Made by a program: the position numbers and the translations under genes. From the NCBI GenBank assembly GCA_012064385.1, contig QRDG01002516.1, positions 62,001 through 126,000 of the forward strand: a stretch of DNA of 64,000 nt, given 5' to 3'. The DNA comes from Puccinellia tenuiflora. Its lineage: Eukaryota; Streptophyta; Magnoliopsida; Poales; Poaceae. The notes beneath the pieces are model-generated. The model did not search any database, was not told the origin of the DNA, and saw only the letters and a list, made by a program, of their open reading frames with translations. How positions within the stretch are numbered: the first letter of the stretch is position 1; each line of letters begins with the position of its first letter. Positions 46,080 to 57,048 of the stretch are shown here, piece after piece.

Positions 46080-46304
46080 CTGACAAGAACCAAACCGGCG
46101 CGGGCGCGGGCACGCCCAAGCAGGGAGAATTCGACGCGGTAGAAAACGTGGGGCGGCACGAGGCGGCTGCCGCCGCGGCCTCGGCGTCCCCGTGGTGCTC
46201 GAGGTGGCCCTGAGGGAGGTACACAACAACGCTCCCCTTGCAGGGCGTGGGCGCAACGGGCCCGCGCAGGCGTGCCACAATGTCGGTGGCGGAGGCGTGG
46301 CCAT
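46080..46304 (-). pseudogene. Captured auxin response factor (ARF) N-terminal fragment
   Basis: Minus strand from ATG 46304: MATPPPPTLWHACAGP, the start of the ARF DNA-binding region. In a second frame it reads KGSVVVYLPQGHLEHHGDA, and in a third VPPHVFYRVE. These motifs are in the order of an ARF3/ETT-like first exon, but two single-base indels break the frame. GC-rich 5' UTR-like DNA precedes it. It ends in an intron-like stretch and an acceptor near 45991. It is not a functional ARF. Confidence 0.78.
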
Positions 46305-46563
46305 CACCGCGGATCTGGCCTGGCTGTGGTGAGAGAGGGAGAGGGACTGGGAGGAGCAGTCGCCGCCTCGCCACATGCCGCGGTCACCGATCAATCCATT
46401 GATGGAGCAGCGACTCGCGTGTAGGGAAGGGTGGAGCGGAGGTGTGCGTGCGAAACGAAGGTCGCCAACAAGGAGGGATTACGGGCGGCGGCGGGGACCG
46501 TGCGAATTGGAGGTCGCCGATTTTGGCCGAACGGATGAGGTCGAATGGATGAGGTCTAGTGAG

Positions 46564-46882
46564 ATATATATATATATATATTTTTTTTTGCGAAACACAG
46601 TACAACACAGGCGCTCACATACACGCGCATACACTCATCCCTATGAACGGACACACGCACACCCTACCACTATGAGCACCTCCGAAATACTGAGCCGGCG
46701 GGTCAGGTCTTTAGATTGACGAAGTCACCACGGGCGCCTCGCTATCGACGGGAACGTCGCCTCCCACTGAAGAATATTCCGCCAAATATGAGAAACACCA
46801 GTGTTAAACCTGGGGTTTGAACTCTGGTGGGCTGGGGGTACAACCACCCACCTAACCATCCAACCAAGGGTTGGTTCTCAGA
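46564..46882 (-). mobile_element. Au-type SINE inside the MULE
   Basis: On the minus strand a tRNA-derived head (GGATGGTTAGG A box; GAGTTCAAACCCC B box) is followed by a body with GGAGGTGCTCATAG and GTGAGTGTATGCGCGTGTAT, characteristic of the Triticeae Au SINE. It ends in an A/TA-rich tail. Nine-base duplications TCTAGTGAG lie at 46555-46563 and 46883-46891. Confidence 0.88.
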
Positions 46883-47448
46883 TCTAGTGAGGTACTGAGG
46901 TGGGAGGACTTGACCGACAGAAAGAAAGGTGAAAGTTTTTTTTGCAAATATGCCACGCACGGGGTCCTCACCATTTTCCACGCTAGACAGGACACGTGTC
47001 TACTCCAGAGCGATTTGTACGAATTTGCACATATAAGACAACTTCTTGTACCACCGTACCACACGTTGCAAGTTTTTGTATGAAAGTGCACATGATGGAC
47101 AAGTTCTTGCATGCCAGATGCAGTTACCTCTTAGAAAAATTACCTTCGAGTGCTAGTTTTTCACGTGTTCCAAAGTTAAATGATGGATAATTTCTTGCCT
47201 TCCCTCATTGCCGTATCAGGTCCCCAGGCTGATCGTTCCACTCTAGGAAGACACGGTTTGACACTAGATAAGTATATTTATGTGTTTGGTCATAATGGAA
47301 GGTGGCTAAACTTCAAAAAAATAATGGAAGGTGGCGTAAGGATGCCGTCTACTAGTTGCCAATTCACCAGGTTAGAGCATGTTTAATAGACCCTCTATTT
47401 TTCTGCCCCTTATAACGCGAGTAGAGGGTACTGTATTCACTTTTCACC

Positions 47449-47561
47449 GGCCGAAAACTCGTCCGAGCTAGCAGACCCCGTATCCCCACCCCGTAAAACA
47501 GAATATTTCTGTTTTACGGGGTAGGGATACGGGGTCTGCTAGCTCGGACGAGTTTTCGGCC
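47449..47561. repeat. Near-perfect 113-base hairpin at the 3' side of the PIF element
   Basis: The left arm starts GGCCGAAAACTCGTCCGAGC and the right arm ends with its complement GCTCGGACGAGTTTTCGGCC. The centre is around CAGAATATTTCTG. The position relative to the transposase is the same as in the element at 40694-42621, though the sequence differs. Confidence 0.9.
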
Positions 47562-47778
47562 CCTCAAAAACAGGGTTTTGGACACATTGCGTATTAGAAC
47601 CAATGCAACATTCACATTGAATAAAAGTTTCAAAGCACACAATAATCATCATAATTATTACAATAATGTTTTTCGGAACTGCCAACCAATGTTCAAATGG
47701 AATAATCAAACAAATAACAAATGTTCCCGGAGTCAAACAAATAACAAATGTTTCACACATACAAGAATAGGAAATGAA

Positions 47779-49106
47779 TCATTGGCCATGCAACTGCCAG
47801 TGGTGATCGATCAGATCTTGGGTGAGCTGGTGATGAGTCTGGGCATCTTCAATGCTGCGATGCGCTGCAAGAAAAGCTTCAAGCCGATCAGGGTTCCTCT
47901 GGGGTTGCACTCGGGTGCCCACATTGTCATAGAAACATGGCAAGTTCAACTCTCTCTCATCTTCAATGATCATGTTGTGAAGGATCACACAACATGTCAT
48001 GATTCAACAAGAGTTTCCTTGTCCCAAAACCGTGCAGGACCCCGAACAATTGCAAACCGTGCTTGCAAAACACCAAAAGCTCTCTCAATATCCTTGCGAG
48101 CTGCCTCTTGAGCTTTGGTGAACCAAGCTTCTTTTCTTGTCAAAGGCACATCCTTTTTCTCTTTAATTGCCTTCACAAGAGTTGCATAGTCAGGGTAAAT
48201 ACCATCTGTGAGGTAGTACCCCATGGTGTACTCGTTGTTCATAACTTTGTAGTTGCAAGTTGGAGCATCACCCTTAACTATTCTTGCAAATAAAGGGGAT
48301 CTATTCAAGACGTTGATGTCATTGAGAGTCCCCGGCAGTCCAAAAAAAGCATGCCAAATCCATAAGTCTTGGGATGCCACAGCTTCAAGAACAATGGTAG
48401 GATCATGGCTTTTTCCACAATACATTCCATGCCATGCTTTTGGACAATTTTTCCATGTCCAATGCATGCAATCCAGACTACCAAGCATCCCCGGCCACCC
48501 CCTCTTTTCATTGATCTCCATGAGTCTCTTTGTATCTTGCTCGTTTGGAGCTCGGAGATACGTCTCACCATACAACTTGATCACCATCTTGGCAAACATA
48601 CGGACACAATCAGTGGTTGTTTGTGCACCAATGCGAAGGTACTCATCGGTATAGTCTGCAGGGATACCATATGCAATTACCCTCATGGCAGCTGATATTT
48701 TCTGAAATGGGCTAAATCCCATGACGTGGGCGCAGTTCCTCCGTTGCTTGAAATAATCACAATTTGCTTCACAGTCTCTCACGATTTTCGTGAACAAACT
48801 CCTACACATGCGATATCTTCTACGGAAGAGATGGGGAGGATAGGTCGGTACCTCGGCAAAATAATCTTGCCACAGCTGTTCGTGGCCGAGCGCGCGGTTC
48901 CGCGGGATACACATGCGCCCCATCGTGGACCCTTTTCTCTGATCCAGCAGCTTCGCGCGGTCTTCAATTTCCTTCATGCCGAAGAGGAGCAGCATCGTCT
49001 CCGTGTCGTCGTCGTTCAGCAGCTCGTCGAGCTCCGAATCATCGGAATCCGACGATGACCAATCCGACGAATCCACCAAATCCTCCATAGTGGCGTCCGA
49101 AGACAT
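47779..49106 (-). CDS. PIF/Harbinger transposase, near-intact with one C-terminal frameshift
   Basis: From ATG 49106 a 369-residue frame runs MSSDATMEDLVDSSDW, an acidic Ser/Asp leader, then MGRMCIPRNRALGHE, YFAEVPTYPPHLFRRRYRM and the DDE core. Catalytic candidates are Asp in LGSLDCMHWTWKNC, Asp in LPGTLNDINVLNRS and Glu in KDIERAFGVLQ. It closes after RFWDKETL because of an indel near 48005-48012. The expected remainder, MTCCVILHNMIIEDERELNL to WQLHGQ (47779), is open in the next frame. Removal of one lesion would give a full-length family member; as it stands the protein lacks its C-terminus. No Myb-like second ORF is present in the element. Confidence 0.88.
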
Positions 49107-49580
49107 CTCCCACGGTGAGATCAGCCCCCAAGTTTATCGATTGCGCCGGCGAAATCGAAGAGGAACGCGGCAGAGTACTCACCGTGGGGCGGCGGCGGAA
49201 ATGAACGCGGCGCGGCGAGCCGAGGGGCGCTGAGGTCCGGCGGGGGTGCGGCGGCTCGGCGGCCGTCGGAGGGGACCGGATGCGTAGGTTTCCGGCGGCG
49301 GCGGGCGGGCGGCTGTGGCGGCGGCGCGGGGGAAAACGGGTAGGAAGCTGAAATTTCCGCCCGCCCTAGCTCGCACAGAATAGTGGGTTCACCCTGTATT
49401 CCCCCTCCCGCCCCGCACAAGTAGGGGGCGACGAGCCGCCCCGTAGCCAAACTTGTAAAAATCCGTCCGGGGTGCCCAATTTAGGGGGTCAGTTAGACGG
49501 CCGGGTAGAGCCCAACCCCGTATATCGGCAGTTATTTTACGGGATTGAGCCTTTTGAGGGGTCTGTTAGACTTGCTCTTA

Positions 49581-51456
49581 CTTTCTGCCCACATGTTCTG
49601 CTACTGTAGTATTTCCTTTTTGTTGTCGACCACACTCTCTGAAGCTTCAGTTTACCTGGGAGTAAGCATTTGAAATAATCGACCCGTTAAGAAAAGAACC
49701 TTAGTTAAATGTATAAATATGGGCATTTTGTGCATGCTTTATGAGTGGTGGAGATACTACTTTGTTAATAAAATATTTCTTAATTGTTCCTATTGAACAG
49801 GCTGAATCCAAGCATCATAGATGCTGCAAAGCGTTTTTGTAGAGATAGTTTGGATATAGATTCAAAGAAATCCAACTGTATCAATCAGCGAGGAAAATCA
49901 AATGACTCAGAATAATCTCAGAGAAAGTCAAGCCAATGAAACAAAAGGTAACAAAAACACAAACTGCTCACACTAATGGAGGCAGAGATACAGACCTCAG
50001 TCTGCTATATACCGATATGCTGCTATGGAATCCACAGAAGAATCGCCTAAATTAGCAAATACCTGAGTTTGTGTGTGCAAGACAATGTTCTTGTGCAGCT
50101 GCCAGTTCTGGCAGAGGCCTTGAGGCAGCGTGAGGAAGGTCTGACGAATTTGACGGATCATTGATTTAAGAGGACATTTTCAACCAGAGTAAGCGTCTGC
50201 GGGAGCTGCTCCGCGGGGTCCTCTGTTGCTCTGCAACCTGCCGCCCGTTGTCATTATTGAGGACCAACACCATGGTTGAAGACAGCAAACCGGCCGCTGG
50301 TGGATCTCGTTGTGGTGTGAGACGGTGGTAGGATGGGCGTCGGCAGCAGGACGTGCGTCGTGCCTAGGCCGATGGAGTGGCACTGGCGGCGGCGCAGTTC
50401 CTGAGATGAAGGCGGAGCCGGAACCGGTGCTGGGGGTGGTTGTCGGCGGCGGGATACACGCGAGAGAGGAAGGGTAGGAGTGCCGCACCCTGGACGGCGC
50501 GGCTACAGGCGGCTGACTGCATCCCCTACTCGGCGCCGGACGGCTTCTTACCCATCGGCGTCTCCGCCCACAGCGCTACTTGCAGGTATGCCCATGGCGT
50601 GACCCGGGTGGCTCACCCGGCTTGGGTCGACGGCGCCCCATGGACACGGCCAGCGCTTCCTTGGCGTCCGTTAGCAGCGGCGGCAGCGAGACCAACGGTG
50701 GAGGCTGACCAGAGCGACGCCCAACCCGCTGCGGCGTTACTTCCGTCGGCTCCCCGGCGGCAGGGGGCGCGTCCTAGGCCTCTGCAGCGGTGGCCTGGCC
50801 CACAGCAGGTTCCCGTAGCAGTCATATGCACACGGAAGAAGAAAGGGGATCAGGAAAAGGTCTGCCAGGGGCAGAACCACCATGGAGGCAGAGTTTCGTC
50901 TGCCCTTAGAAATTGCTAGATGTACCCTTTGGTGAGTTTTTTTAAGGGGGACGGTTAGATCTAATCTACTGGGTCAGATCGTAAGGTGAAAACTGCTTGT
51001 GGTTCTTTTGGGTGCATTTGTGGTGTGTACGTAGAAAAATTCATGTTGGCTTGTTTATTAGTATTAGTAGTGGAGATGTGAACTTCAACTCGTGCAAGTA
51101 GCACACAAGGGGATCAACCCATGTCCAAGTCCACATTCAACTTAACCAAACAGCCTCGTAAAGGCTTCGAGGCCCAATTAGCTGGAATTGGGTTTGCCTT
51201 GTGTCGCTAGAAAAAAAAAAAGGCTAGAAGAGGCACGGGCGCACGGCACGACACGGCAGCCTGTCGCGTGCGAGGCGGTTCCGTATAGGCAGAAGAAAAC
51301 CGGAGCGTGGGGAAATCGAGAGTGCTCTATCAAGTTAGGGTTTCCGCCGCCCCACAGTTTTCTCCCATCCGTTCCGATCTGATAGTTCTCCTCCGTTGTC
51401 ACCCAAATCAACCAACCTTCGATCGATTGCCCTCCCTAATTCTGAGCCCGATTCCT
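49581..51456. other. Spacer with a stray exon copy and GC-rich unknown DNA
   Basis: Apart from the exon copy at 49799-49913, there is a GC-rich stretch at about 50180-50900. Its ORFs on both strands (for example 159 codons at 50440-50919) have no recognisable motif and look like composition artefacts or decayed transposon. The leader of the next gene begins near 51300. Confidence 0.45.
49799..49913 (+). pseudogene. Partial copy of an exon of the unknown gene at 57049-62586
   Basis: ATTGAACAGGCT precedes a reading LNPSIIDAAKRFCRDSLD, which corresponds to LKPSIREAAKRFSREILN encoded at 61182. The upstream intron sequence (AAAATATTTCTTAAT, GGAGATACTA) is also shared, so a genomic segment, not a processed transcript, was copied. 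The frame ends in a stop at about 49911. No flanking exons are seen. Confidence 0.7.
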
Positions 51457-54400
51457 ATGGAGGATACGCGAATCCACTTCTCGTCCCTCACCGTCGACGA
51501 GGACGGGATCTTGTTCTCAACGAAGGAGGACGAGATCTCATCCTACACGGAAGGGGATATCTACTCGTCGTCGTCGTCGGAGGAGGAGTCGTCGTCGTCG
51601 GAGGAGGAGGAGGAGGATGAGGAGGAGGAGGTCGAGGACGTCCGGTCGCCTGCCCACCCCTACGATTTGGACTCTCTTCCCAAGTCGGTCCTCCTCGACG
51701 TCCGGGCCTACTTCGACGACCGTACTAACGCCACCACTGTCGACGCCCCGTTGTGGAGGAACCACCGCATCCAGGTGACCTTGTGGATGGCCCACCCGCC
51801 GCGCGTCTCCTGCCTCACGGTCTACTCCAGCACCGTGGATGCCAAAGAGTTCAACAGGATGCCCAAGGTACTCACCGCTCAGGACGACCTGCTCCTCCTC
51901 CGTGCCACCCTTGGCCCTCACGACCGCCTCGGCCCCAGCCGTTATGTGAACAATTACTATGTCTACAAGGCGGGCACTAAGCCATCTCTTATTAAGCTCG
52001 CCGATGCCAGCTCCTTTGTATTTGACGACTGCTCAGCTGGCATCTTGCGCCTTGAAGACGGCAGTTTCATCATCGCTGCTATCAAATGGACAGGCACCCA
52101 CGGACAGTATGATCTCCACCAGTTCGACTCCAAGACCAAGTCATGGAGCACCAGGCTGATGCATGTTGATAAACCAGAGAGATTCTCGCGCATTCTTACA
52201 AGCAAGGTGCTTGTCATCGGGGGCAAACATGGTCTGATGGCCTGGGTCGACCTATGGAATGGTATTCTGTTCTGCGAGGTGCTCTCCGGCCACGCCGTTC
52301 TGCGCTACTGTCCATTGCCGCCCCCTTTGAACAAGGCTTCCATAGGCCCTCCAGAGCATGTTCGAGACATCGCGATCGTCCAAGGCAGTATCAAGTTCTT
52401 TGAGATGAGGTTGAAGGTCAAACAGCGCCAAGTTGACTACAACACCACTGTGACTTCCAGAGCTTTGGTGGCCGCCACATGGAAAATGATGCACCCTTGG
52501 CAGGAGTGGCAGAAGGATTGCACGCTTGATATATTCAAGATTCCAGTGGACAAGAGTTGTTCTGAATTGCTTTCTAATCTGCAACGTAATCGACAGGGCA
52601 CTCAAATAGCCTTGGAGAGACTCGAGGAAGGTCTCCCTGCTCTGAGCTTGCATGATGATGATGTTGTTTACATCATGGCCAAGACCAAAGAGATGAACAA
52701 CAGGGCAATTGTGCTTGCTGTGAACTTGAGGAGCAAGGTCCTGCAAGGTGCGGCTAAGTTTGATGCCAAAAGAACATATGGCTTCAGTTACACCTACCTT
52801 CAAAGTGGGATATCCAACTATTTGACCGTTGGGTCGTCTGTCAGGTATCGTATAACCTTCGTACATCTAATTGCTTTACTTGCTGCGTATACCAGTCCGG
52901 ATCTCATGGAAATCTGTCATCGTTAGATAGGTCTGAATAAGGGATGCTACTGAGTGGCTACTTAAGTACTAGTTTCGTGGACTTATTTTGGATTCACGTA
53001 AAACATGCTACTTCTGTTGTTAGAATGCCTCTAGGTGAAGAAACTTATAATATGTAGCTTAGACTGAGAAAATGAGGCAAGTTAAGCTGATAACCATACT
53101 TTCTATTTGATGTATAACCAGGAACAGAATGAATATATAATAGGAAAGGAACTTGGGACTCCAGAGAGCCATCAACTCTGGCTACTTAAGTACTTGTTTT
53201 GTAGACTTACTTTAGATTCCCTTAAAACATGTATTTCTGCTGTTGGAATGCCGCTAGGTGAAGACACTTCTAATGTGTAGCTTAGACTGCAAAAATGAGG
53301 CAAGTTAAGCTGATAACCATACTGTATATTTGATATATATACCCAGGAACAGAATCGCAATATATTATGAAATGAACTTGGACTCTAAAGTGACTCTGGG
53401 TTATGTATGGCAGCAGCTCTCAAGTAGGTCACTAAACCGTAGGTGGATATAGGAGTATGGGAATTCTGCATCCACAAAGAAAGCCTGGTTGACTGGAATT
53501 GTTTTCTTTAACCAGAACTCATTGAAAGATGATACTGTTTTATGTAAATGAACTTCATCGGCAGTACCCTCTTGCCACATAATGTGGTTGGTTTTGCACC
53601 TACCATTTTTCACTAAAAGCATGGGCTATTTCCTTCTCGCAGTGACGAAGGGATTGATGAATTGGAACTATCCCGACTTCGCGAGTGCCGAGTGACTACC
53701 GCTGATTCAAGCAGGTGTCCAATTACTCAAGCAGGTGATATGTACAAAGGGAAGAAAATGTTGCTGATTCAAGCAGGCGTCCAATTACACAAGCAGGTGA
53801 TATGTACAAAGGGAAGAATGTTGCTGATTCAAGCAGACGTCCAATTACACAAGAAGGTGACATGTATGAAGGGGAGGTTGCTGCTGACTCAGGCTGTTGG
53901 ATTCAAATTTCAAGAGCACGCAAGCAAAAGCTTGAAAAACAGTAAGTAACTACTCTTGAAATCTAACCATCATAAATGATAGTGTCGATATTCCCATTTA
54001 AATTAACACTACCTTGCTACTTTTGTATGCAATGCACGGAAGTAAAACTGTAAGGTTAACATGTGGGGCCTCAACTAATGGTCAGCTGTTACAGATTTTT
54101 TTTCAGATGTGGCTGGGAGCTCATAAGTACTGCATTTGATATGAGTTACAATAAATATTCTTCATAAATATGTTGGATTCCCCCTTTCTATGTGCCATAT
54201 AATAGATAGTGTCTTAAATAATTAAATCCAAGTTGTCCTTTGCTTTTGCTAAGATATAAATCATGTGTAGTCAAATATAAGTAGTTAAGTTACATGGCAG
54301 GACAGTGAGTTTTTTCCGAAGATAAGACAGTGTGCGTTTTGTTCTTGTTGAAAAGCTTTCCTGTAGAAGTGGTACACTTTGCACAAAATGATCATTTGTC

Positions 54401-54600
54401 TTGATACATTATCCGCAGTTCACTTGGCCCCATGTTACTTTGTCTGTCTGTTACCTCAAGTACTTTCTCCCTTATTTTTCTCTGCAAGTAAGCTTACAAT
54501 TTGATGTACCCTGCTAGTGTTTTTCCCAGGTATTTTCAAGACGAGAATACGATTGAAAAACCTTCTCTTCCGAGTCAGTACAAGCAGCGGAAGTTCGTGA
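51457..54600 (+). CDS. DUF1618-like grass protein
   Basis: Exon 1 (51457-52844) encodes 462 residues from MEDTRIHFSSLTVDED. It has a long Ser/Glu-rich acidic run (about residues 28-60) and then a propeller-like region with the DUF1618 pattern: DDLLLLRATL, VFDDCSAGILRLEDG, YDLHQFDSKTKSWS, MAWVDLWNGILFCEVL, VRDIAIVQGSIKFFEM. The donor GTCAG/GTATCG joins in phase to 53643 (SDEGIDELELSRL). Exon 2 contains a 60-base tandem repeat. It may splice at 53941 to 54530-54600, giving about 585 residues, or read to the stop at 53947-53949. An alternative end without splicing is 52926. An upstream in-frame ATG at 51307 is less likely than 51457. The function of this grass-expanded family is largely unknown. 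The intron holds a tandem duplication. Confidence 0.72.
52960..53385. repeat. Tandem duplication of about 210 bases in the DUF1618 gene intron
   Basis: Copies at about 52960-53165 and 53180-53385 share GGCTACTTAAGTACT, TAGCTTAGACTG, GAGGCAAGTTAAGCTGATAA and CCAGGAACAGAAT. They have diverged moderately. Confidence 0.85.
53701..53890 (+). repeat. 60-base coding tandem repeat read in two frames
   Basis: GCTGATTCAAGCAG starts copies at 53701, 53763 and 53823, and a partial one (GCTGACTCAGGC) at 53883. The first spacing is 62 bases and the others are 60. Copy 1 is therefore translated ADSSRCPITQAGDMYKGKK, while copies 2 and 3 read LLIQAGVQLHKQVICTKGR and LLIQADVQLHKKVTCMKGR. Confidence 0.85.
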
Positions 54601-57048
54601 ACATGAGATATTGAGATACATGGTGCTCATCAAAAAGATCATCCTCTCCTCCCCGTCCTGCAGACTTACTCTGGTTTTGGGATTCTGGTTTGATGCTAAA
54701 AGAGATATGTTATCCTGCTATTGTACCTATCGCAGCCAGGCTTGATGTTATGCTCCCCTAGTTCCTTGCTGCTATGTAACCAAAACGTTCTGGTTGACTG
54801 TCATGCAAGGTTAATGTGCTATAATTTATGCTGGCCATATTCTCAAAAAATTGCTCTTGTGTTGTTCATGTCGAGGTTCTGTACTTTGGGGTGGTACTTG
54901 TTCCAGTGTAAATGTGGTGTCCCAAGAATTCCTGAGTTACCTTGTTGTCAATATTTGGGATCAGTTCCAGGCATGAATTTCTGCGCATCGTTCGGTGGTC
55001 AATTTTTTGTTTGTCTTCCGTAGCATCATACTGCACCGTTTTAGTATCACCTTGTTCTGGACTTGTTATCCAAAGGCGTATCTATCAGAGAGGCCATGAC
55101 TCCACGCTCCACCGCTTCCTGTTTCCGGTTCAGCGATCTGGTACAAGCAATTGAAATCATCAGCTTGTGTTCTCACTAATACTTAGATTCATCTAATTTT
55201 TTTTTCTCCCATCACCTCAAAATCAAAAAGCAAATAACGCGTATGTCTCGTATCACATAACGGGCTAGGAAACCCCATCTGCGCATAGGCCCACATTCGG
55301 TGTGGCGAAAAAAAAGTATCCCTGCCCGATCGTAAACCCTAAACCCCACTCTCTCGTGAGTGACTCGGGGTTGATAGGCGCGTCGCGGCGCCTCTGCCTC
55401 CCTCCGGCGACAATCTAGCGAGTGACTCGGGGCTGATAGGCGCGTCGCGGCGCCTTTACCTCTCTCCGGCGACGACCCCTGCGATTCGCATACAACATTC
55501 GCAGTGCGGGGCGACGGGGACGGCCCGAGCGGTCCGCAATTCTCCCGTGCGACGGCGACGACCCGACGGTCGCCGATCGTCTTCCTCCTTCGAATACGGT
55601 TAGCTTCCCACTTCATGCCTTATTCGTCCCCTCACCGTGGAGTGCTGCTCCAGATCCAGGACTCGTGAGCACCGCCCCTCCCCTTCCCCCAGCGCTGCAA
55701 ACCAGATTCACTTTTGAGCAGTGGCGGAGCTTCCTTAGGGCCAACAATTGTGCATTTCCTCTAATTAGTAGTGTTTGTAGGACTAAATAAATGAGATATT
55801 TGCTTTGCTTCGGCGTTGGCGTAGACTATTTGTGTTTGTCATGTCCATGTGGTGCGGTTGATATTGTAACCTTTGTGTGCAGTAGGTGTCACTGGATTAA
55901 TTTAGCCGATTTACAGAGCTTGTTGCTCTGCTTGAAGATGAGCTCTTGTTGCATACACAATTTATTTCGTGTCAAGTTGGTTGTAACCATATTGCAATTT
56001 GGTTGTACAGGTTGCAGTGTGGACTTTATCAAAGGCTGCAAGTGTAGACAATTCAGCTTCATCTACCGGAAGCACGTTCACCGCCAACTGGCTTGAGATC
56101 AATTACTTCCTCACCAAGGTGTGTTACCTTCCATACTTGAAATAGAAGATATAAATTTGTGATGCTTAGTTCTTCTCCTAAATACCTTATGGATTACATG
56201 CACTACCTTTGATCCCGTTTTCAGTTAGGATATTAGAGTTCATGTTATATGGAGCAGAGCATTGTCTGACGAGGGGTGTCAGTTTGTCTACAAAAAGTTA
56301 GATTATTCATGCATATACTAGACTTTGGCGCAACATAAAGTTTCCATTTAGGCTATGTTCGGTTGCTAGGGACTTAACCCCTGCAGGGATTGGGTGATCC
56401 CCATCCCCTGAAGGGAATACATACCCAGGAGGTCAAGCATGTATCACTTTCCTGTTCTTGCATGAACTGCCTGAAACTTGCCTAGCATTATCATCAATAA
56501 CTTCATAACAACTATTGGCCTATAAGGAACTAGATTATGTTCACCAAAATAATAGAAAAAATGGCACACAGAGCATGATGTTTTTGCAAACATGCACATC
56601 TATCTTCATCTTCTAATGAAACACCATCCACGAGCAAGATAAGATACAATGCTGGGATACATATAATTGGTAAGCATTATAGGCATGATATAAATGTAAG
56701 TGCTCCAAATCAATTTTAATCATATCCACCTGATAACTGATTAATTTAGTTGGTATTACCAAATAAGTTATGCTACTTAAGAGCTTCTCCTGATAAATAA
56801 GACGCTAATGACCAAAAATATCACATTCTGGATTCATCCCATTCCTAGACATCTTCGTCATTTGATGCCAATGCTTGCTTACCGACAAAGAAATTCTCGT
56901 TAACTGCTTTTGTTATGATTTTGTCGCTTAGTGTGTTGCGATTGTGCATTTTACTAATTTTATTCTCCATGTATGTGTAGTACAGTATAAACCTTAAATG
57001 TTGATGTATTTATTTCTAATATTTACAGCAGAGACTGAATCTGCCTCC
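54601..57048. other. 3' UTR of the DUF1618 gene, then probable leader and first introns of the next gene
   Basis: Near 55336 an AAACCCTAAACCCC (telo-box) string and GC-rich DNA suggest a transcription start on the plus strand. A tandem duplication containing TGATAGGCGCGTCGCGGCGC occurs at about 55364-55412 and 55422-55478. At 56011-56119 a segment between GTTGTACAG and GGTGTGTT reads VAVWTLSKAASVDNSASSTG onwards and ends LEINYFLTK. It may be an untranslated or coding exon, but its phase does not fit the next exon cleanly. Other ORFs here look random. Confidence 0.45.

Larger units (their letters stand above)
45255..47130. mobile_element. Mutator-like element (Pack-MULE) carrying an ARF gene fragment
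   Basis: Long inverted repeats of about 160 bases lie at 45255-45420 and 46965-47130. They share GAGGTAA.TGCA, AGTGCACAT and TTGTACCACCG/CGGTGGTACAA. They are flanked by 9-base duplications TTAGAAAAG (45246-45254) and TTAGAAAAA (47131-47139), eight of nine matching, which is diagnostic of Mutator-like insertion. There is no transposase. The interior holds a captured gene fragment and a later SINE. Confidence 0.85.
47375..49577 (-). mobile_element. PIF/Harbinger transposon, 2.2 kb, ends intact
   Basis: Inverted ends GAGCATGTTTAATAGACCCT and (from the right) GAGCAAGTCTAACAGACCCC are flanked by TTA at 47372-47374 and 49578-49580. One nearly intact transposase gene lies on the minus strand, with a hairpin between it and the left end. 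Confidence 0.9.

Noticed and set aside
50440..50919. 159-codon GC-rich ORF
   Set aside because: Overlapped by similar open frames on the other strand, no motif, no exon context.
55212..55616. 134-codon minus-strand ORF
   Set aside because: It covers a tandemly duplicated GC-rich segment with a telo-box that better fits the plus-strand leader of the next gene.
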